DNA of 64,000 nt, taken from Chitinophaga pinensis DSM 2588 (GTDB lineage: Bacteria; Bacteroidota; Bacteroidia; Chitinophagales; Chitinophagaceae). The stretch spans positions 1,612,001 through 1,676,000 of the forward strand of contig NC_013132.1 of NCBI RefSeq assembly GCF_000024005.1. The letters are read 5' to 3'. Positions 60,667-64,000 of this stretch are shown here, piece by piece. The position numbers were made by a program, and so were the translations under genes. Below the pieces are notes generated by a model. The model was not told the origin of the DNA. It saw only the letters and a list, made by a program, of their open reading frames with translations, and did not search any database. How positions within the stretch are numbered: the first letter of the stretch is position 1; the number at the start of each line of letters is the position of its first letter.

Positions 60667-60697
60667 AAAAACTCCGTCAGGTACACCTGACGGAGTT
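60663..60697 (-). terminator. Terminator of the LemA/TPM operon
   Basis: A perfect 13-bp stem (60685-60697 with 60670-60682, 2-nt loop) is followed on the minus strand by TTTTTTAT. It also lies just after the kinase stop on the plus strand. Confidence 0.82.
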
Positions 60698-60724
60698 GAT
60701 ATGAATGATTGTCTGTAATAAGAG

Positions 60725-61519
60725 TTACCAGTTTCCACTGGCGCCGCCGCCACCGCCGTCGCCACCACCGAAGTCAAAGCCACCGCCACTGTCTCCGCCA
60801 CCCCAGCCGCCGGAGTCGCCTCCACCACCGCCAAAGCCGCCACCAAAGCCTCCTAATCCGCCTATAGGGCCGATCCATCCGCCTGAGCCTCTTCTGCTGA
60901 TAGTGGTGCCGCTACCACCGCCACCGCCACGATTTCTCATGACAAGCAGAATGATGATGATAACAAAAATACCCATGAACAAGGCATTTTTACTATTGCT
61001 GCTACCCTGCTTTTTTGGATCTGCCTTGTACTCGCCTGCTGCTGCCGCGATCAGTTTATCAGTAGCTTCATCAAAACCGCGGTAGTATTGTTCCTTTTTG
61101 AAATTAGGCTCGATTGCTTCGTCTATAATACGATTGGCAATAGCATCCGGAATAACGCCTTCCATTCCATAACCGGTCTCAATACGGACCTTTCTGTCAT
61201 CGATGGCGGCAAGTATAACGATACCATTGTTTTTCCCTTTCGCACCAATACCCCATTCCCGAAGTATCTTAATGGCTACTTCGCTGGTTTCGTAGTCACC
61301 GATGGTTTTCATGGTGACGATTACGATCTGTGAAGAGGTACTGTCATTATAGGCGCGGAGCTTCTGCTCCAGCATGTCGGATTCATTGCCTAACAATACG
61401 CCTGCAAAATCATTGACGGCCCGGGGAGGATTCGGCCTTGGCGGAATATTCTGTGCCTGAACCTTCCATCCGGCGATCAATAATATAAGCAGCCATAACC
61501 AGCATATTTTCCTCATCAT
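60725..61519 (-). CDS. TPM-domain (YgcG-like) membrane protein with Gly-rich tail
   Basis: 264 residues. Signal peptide (MMRKICWLWLLILLIAGWKVQAQ), TPM domain (VNDFAGVLLGNESDMLEQKL, SQIVIVTMKTIGDYETSEVA, GKNNGIVILAAIDDRKVRIE, TGYGMEGVIPDAIANRIIDE), one transmembrane helix (ALFMGIFVIIIILLVM), then a very long Gly/Ser/Asp repeat tail. The domain faces the periplasm. TPM domains are linked to membrane quality control, but function in bacteria is not clear. Last gene of the LemA operon. Confidence 0.9.
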   Translation of the reverse strand: MMRKICWLWLLILLIAGWKVQAQNIPPRPNPPRAVNDFAGVLLGNESDMLEQKLRAYNDSTSSQIVIVTMKTIGDYETSEVAIKILREWGIGAKGKNNGIVILAAIDDRKVRIETGYGMEGVIPDAIANRIIDEAIEPNFKKEQYYRGFDEATDKLIAAAAGEYKADPKKQGSSNSKNALFMGIFVIIIILLVMRNRGGGGGSGTTISRRGSGGWIGPIGGLGGFGGGFGGGGGDSGGWGGGDSGGGFDFGGGDGGGGGASGNW

Positions 61520-61556
61520 ATTAAATTTTACAGTGTGACAGGTGAAAGCCTTTTGC

Positions 61557-62012
61557 TTATCTGCCGATCACTATATCGTCTGGTAATTCATTTTCATCAT
61601 CCCCTTCAAAAGGAAAATGTTGGCAAAGCGATTCGCCTATTTCCCTGATACATGCATCAATACCCGCAACATATTCGTTCCTGGTGAAGTAGCTGACCAG
61701 TAGTTCTGCTTCTTTTACCCAGAATGCGGAGCCTACTTTTTCGTGTATACCTCTGTCGCCCAGGATGGCAAACTGACGGTCTTTCAAAGCGATGTACAGG
61801 ATAACGCCATTTCTGCGTTTGGTTTTTTCCATGCCGAGCTGCCGGAATATTTCCTTCGCGCGTTCCATGGGACTGACATATTTACAACGGCTTTCCACAT
61901 ATAATCTGATCTCCCCACTCGTGAGTCTTTCCGAATCACGTATAGCCTGCACCAGTTGTTGCTTTTCAGCTTCTGTTAGTAATTCTTTCTTACTGAATGG
62001 GAATATGCTCAT
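61557..62012 (-). CDS. Small TPM-domain protein
   Basis: 151 residues, no signal peptide or TM helix. TPM pattern: LTEAEKQQLVQAIRDSERLT, SGEIRLYVESRC, RRNGVILYIALKDRQFAILG, DRGIHEKVGSAFWVKEAELL. It lies 11 nt after LemA and 37 nt before the larger TPM gene, forming a lemA-TPM-TPM operon. Probably cytoplasmic, perhaps membrane associated through LemA. Confidence 0.9.
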   Translation of the reverse strand: MSIFPFSKKELLTEAEKQQLVQAIRDSERLTSGEIRLYVESRCKYVSPMERAKEIFRQLGMEKTKRRNGVILYIALKDRQFAILGDRGIHEKVGSAFWVKEAELLVSYFTRNEYVAGIDACIREIGESLCQHFPFEGDDENELPDDIVIGR

Positions 62013-62023
62013 GCCGGTTGTTT

Positions 62024-62614
62024 TTAGAATTGCACTTTAGGAGCATTCTCAGCACCTGGTTGTGCTTCGAAATATGGTCTCTGCTGGAAGCCGCCAAACC
62101 CGGCAACGATGTTGTTAGGGAAAGTACGGATCGCGCTGTTATACACTCTTGCCTGATCGTTGAAGTCTTTACGGGCAACAGCGATACGGTTTTCAGTACC
62201 TTCTATCTGTGCCTGCAGATCTTTGAAATTCTGATTGGCCTGCAGGGTCGGGTAGCTTTCAGATACCGCCAGTAATCTGCCCAGCGCAGCGCTCAGCTGA
62301 CCCTGTGCAGCCTGGAACTGCTGTACTTTTTCAGGAGTAAGGTCTTCAGCTCTTACCTGGATAGACGTAGCTTTTGCACGTGCTTCTATCACCTGTGTCA
62401 GTGTTTCTTTCTCGAAATTTGCAGCACCTTTTACTGTAGCAACGAGGTTCGGAATCAGGTCAGTTCTGCGTTGATACTGGCTTTGTACAGTACCCCAGGA
62501 CGTTTTTACAGACTCGTCGAGATTCACGATCTTATTGTACTTGGATACACCACAGCCGCCTAATATTACTACTACGGCTATGATAATTACGATTACGAGT
62601 GTGCTTTTTTTCAT
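62024..62614 (-). CDS. LemA family protein
   Basis: 196 residues. The N-terminal hydrophobic helix (TLVIVIIIAVVVILGGCG) may be a lipobox with Cys21 or an anchor, followed by the LemA helical bundle (YNKIVNLDESVKTSWGTVQS, QYQRRTDLIPNLVATVKGAA, FEKETLTQVIEARAKATS). First gene of a three-gene envelope operon with two TPM proteins. LemA-TPM gene sets are widespread; their function is poorly known. Confidence 0.93.
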   Translation of the reverse strand: MKKSTLVIVIIIAVVVILGGCGVSKYNKIVNLDESVKTSWGTVQSQYQRRTDLIPNLVATVKGAANFEKETLTQVIEARAKATSIQVRAEDLTPEKVQQFQAAQGQLSAALGRLLAVSESYPTLQANQNFKDLQAQIEGTENRIAVARKDFNDQARVYNSAIRTFPNNIVAGFGGFQQRPYFEAQPGAENAPKVQF

Positions 62615-63040
62615 CTTATAAAAATTTAAGTTTAAACCAGGTTGTTTTTAGTTTTAAAATGCAACAGTACCATATCACTTTGGTTTGTCGTAACTTAGGA
62701 ATGCAGTTTAGGGGCATCCGATCGAACCTCCATGAACAGTCTGGATAGTAATAGCAAACATAGGAGCTTTTTTTTAATCTGCAAGGGTATTGAGAAATAC
62801 GATAAAACGGTATTATTTCACTTTCACAGAAAAGATAATAGCATTGTCAAAAAAATCAGGCCCCGTATGTACCTTTCTCTATAATTTTACTGGTATTTCA
62901 CGATAGCAAGGGTACGGAACAGCTTGTATTTTAAGATCTTATCCATAAATAGGTTAGTATAAACGCTTGTTTTTCAGTGTCTATCTTTCATTCGTTTGTA
63001 ACGCTTTTATTTTTAATTATTTGAATCTAAGGTTGCGTCA
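62615..63040. other. Intergenic stretch between divergent genes
   Basis: About 426 bp between lemA and the response regulator. AT-rich, no open frame or structured RNA noticed; it should hold both divergent promoters, but I saw no consensus -7 box. Confidence 0.4.
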
Positions 63041-63505
63041 ATGAGTGCACAACACATCCATATCCTGTATATTGATGACGAGGTACATAATTTAAATGCT
63101 TTTAAGGCATCTTTCCGTAGACTTTATACAGTATTTACGGCTACTTCGGCTGAAGAAGCGGAGGAGATACTTGCCAGAGAAGACATACAGATCATCATTT
63201 CAGATCAGCGGATGCCTAAAATTACAGGAATTGAATTTTTTGAATCAATCCTGGGCAAATATCCGGAGCCAATCCGGATGTTGCTGACAGGCTACGCTGA
63301 CATCAACGCCGTTATCGACGCCATTAACAAGGGGCAGGTGTATAAATATTTCTCCAAACCCTGGAATGACGATGAATTACGGCAGAACATAGATAAGGCA
63401 TATGAAGTATATGCCCTCAGAAAAGAGAATAAGGAGTTGACAGCAAAATTGCTGGATGTGAATGAGAAGCTTGAATTTCTGCTCCGGCAGAAGCTGATTT
63501 CTTAA
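63041..63505 (+). CDS. Response regulator with short C-terminal coiled coil
   Basis: 154 residues. Receiver with IDDE (Asp12, Asp13), phospho-acceptor Asp55 in IISDQRMPKITG, Thr83 in LLTGYADI and Lys106 in YFSKPWND. After residue 120 comes a coiled coil (ALRKENKELTAKLLDVNEKL) that ends near the stop, so there is no output domain. This receiver subtype often fronts HD-GYP or adenylate-cyclase-like proteins, so it may signal through a partner. Confidence 0.9.
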   Translation: MSAQHIHILYIDDEVHNLNAFKASFRRLYTVFTATSAEEAEEILAREDIQIIISDQRMPKITGIEFFESILGKYPEPIRMLLTGYADINAVIDAINKGQVYKYFSKPWNDDELRQNIDKAYEVYALRKENKELTAKLLDVNEKLEFLLRQKLIS

Positions 63506-63517
63506 TTTTCAGCCCGG

Positions 63518-64000
63518 TTATCCTTTGGGTTTACTAAAGTGAACAGTGCCGTCATAAATTTTATACTCCAGCCCTTTTTCCCAACAAAGTTCATTCAGGA
63601 AGTCGGAGACAGGTTTATCCTTGTCAAGATCCCCGGAGAAGTGGATGTCGGCAATGCCGGCAGCAGTAAAGGCAACCTTCAGTCCGAACCAGCGCTTCAG
63701 CACAGGAATGACTTCTTCCAGCGGCTTGTTGTGAAAGCGGAAAATACCATCCCGCCAGCCAAGGGTAACGTTCTCGTCAAAACGTTTTACTTTAAAACGC
63801 TCACCTGGTCTGTAAATAGCCTCATACCCCGGCTTCAAAGTTACGTCCAGACTATCGCCTACATCAGTTACCACAGTGCCTGTAACCAGTGAAGTTGTGA
63901 TGGTATTGCCATCATAAGAATTCACATTGAATGCCGTACCCAATGCGATGACGGAGGTCGTACCTGTGTGCACAATAAAAGGTTGCTTTGGATTGTGTGC
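63518..64000 (-). CDS. FecR family anti-sigma factor, C-terminal part (5' truncated by window edge)
   Basis: The frame is open to the window end, so only about 160 C-terminal residues are seen. FecR block (KQPFIVHTGTTSVIALGTAF, NVNSYDGNTITTSLVTGTVV) and then the DUF4974-like end (VIPVLKRWFGLKVAFTAAGI, FLNELCWEKGLEYKIYDG). The partner sigma factor and TonB receptor lie outside the window. It is a second, separate FecR system from that at 10024-11088. Confidence 0.9.
   Translation of the reverse strand, partial: AHNPKQPFIVHTGTTSVIALGTAFNVNSYDGNTITTSLVTGTVVTDVGDSLDVTLKPGYEAIYRPGERFKVKRFDENVTLGWRDGIFRFHNKPLEEVIPVLKRWFGLKVAFTAAGIADIHFSGDLDKDKPVSDFLNELCWEKGLEYKIYDGTVHFSKPKG

Noticed and set aside
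60725-60960. Gly-codon-rich tract as a tandem DNA repeat
   Set aside because: It is coding low complexity (Gly/Ser/Asp tail of the TPM protein) without an exact repeating unit.
60705-61085. Proline-rich plus-strand frame opposite the YgcG-like gene
   Set aside because: It is the antisense of the Gly-rich tail of the TPM protein; the real coding strand has signal peptide, domain and operon context.

Overview
The window reads as chromosomal DNA of a Bacteroidota bacterium, most likely a Chitinophaga-like member of the Chitinophagaceae. The signs are a SusC/SusD pair with its own ECF sigma and FecR anti-sigma factor, several promoters of the Bacteroidetes type (TTTG, about 20 nt, TAnnTTTG) lying 15-45 nt before start codons, almost no Shine-Dalgarno sequences, LytS-type and propeller sensor kinases, Crp/Fnr and AraC regulators in large number, and long secreted RHS/YD-repeat proteins. 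No rRNA, CRISPR array, phage or plasmid replication gene was seen.

Layout. 1-3005: the end of a sigma-54 activator, an alpha/beta hydrolase, an OsmC-like peroxidase and an AraC regulator. 3100-14954 (minus strand): a nutrient-uptake island. It runs from an ECF sigma factor through an ABC ATPase, a fused GldF/GldG-type permease, FecR, SusC and SusD, followed by a separately terminated Tat-exported Gfo/Idh/MocA oxidoreductase. The ABC exporter sits between sigma and anti-sigma, which is unusual. Decayed gene remnants flank the island on both sides. 15371-21844: an unknown secreted protein with a consensus promoter, a MaoC dehydratase, and a convergent three-gene block (GMC oxidoreductase, Gfo/Idh oxidoreductase, flippase-like membrane protein) bracketed by a perfect 34-bp inverted repeat. 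21957-22028: tRNA-Glu.

22130-43271: mostly single genes: a receiver without its phospho-acceptor, a GT-C-like membrane protein, a CLC chloride protein, a dienelactone hydrolase lipoprotein, a PAS histidine kinase facing a response regulator, DUF5995, a GH16-like lipoprotein, Rrf2 plus NDH-2, two Crp/Fnr regulators with visible palindromic operators, a DJ-1/PfpI protein, a sterol-desaturase-like enzyme, a SUKH/HEAT protein, an aldo/keto reductase with an AraC regulator, and several small membrane proteins.

43807-53264: an AT-richer accessory region. An intact IS3-family element (4-bp target duplication) sits upstream of two large RHS/YD-repeat genes. The second ends in a variable tail and is followed 4 nt later by a 40-codon membrane ORF, then a perfect 60-bp palindrome. 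53584-53655: a second, identical tRNA-Glu with duplicated flanks. 53826-60666: glycolysis and transport (gap, pgk, dctA) followed by an orphan propeller/LytS sensor kinase. 60725-62614: a LemA-TPM-YgcG envelope operon. 63041-64000: a response regulator and the 3' end of another FecR gene.

The candidates most worth following up are the 34-bp repeat-bracketed block, the RHS tail plus its small membrane ORF, the matched operators around the Crp/Fnr and AraC genes, and the ABC exporter inside the sigma/FecR/SusCD operon. All functional statements come from reading motifs; no database search was run.
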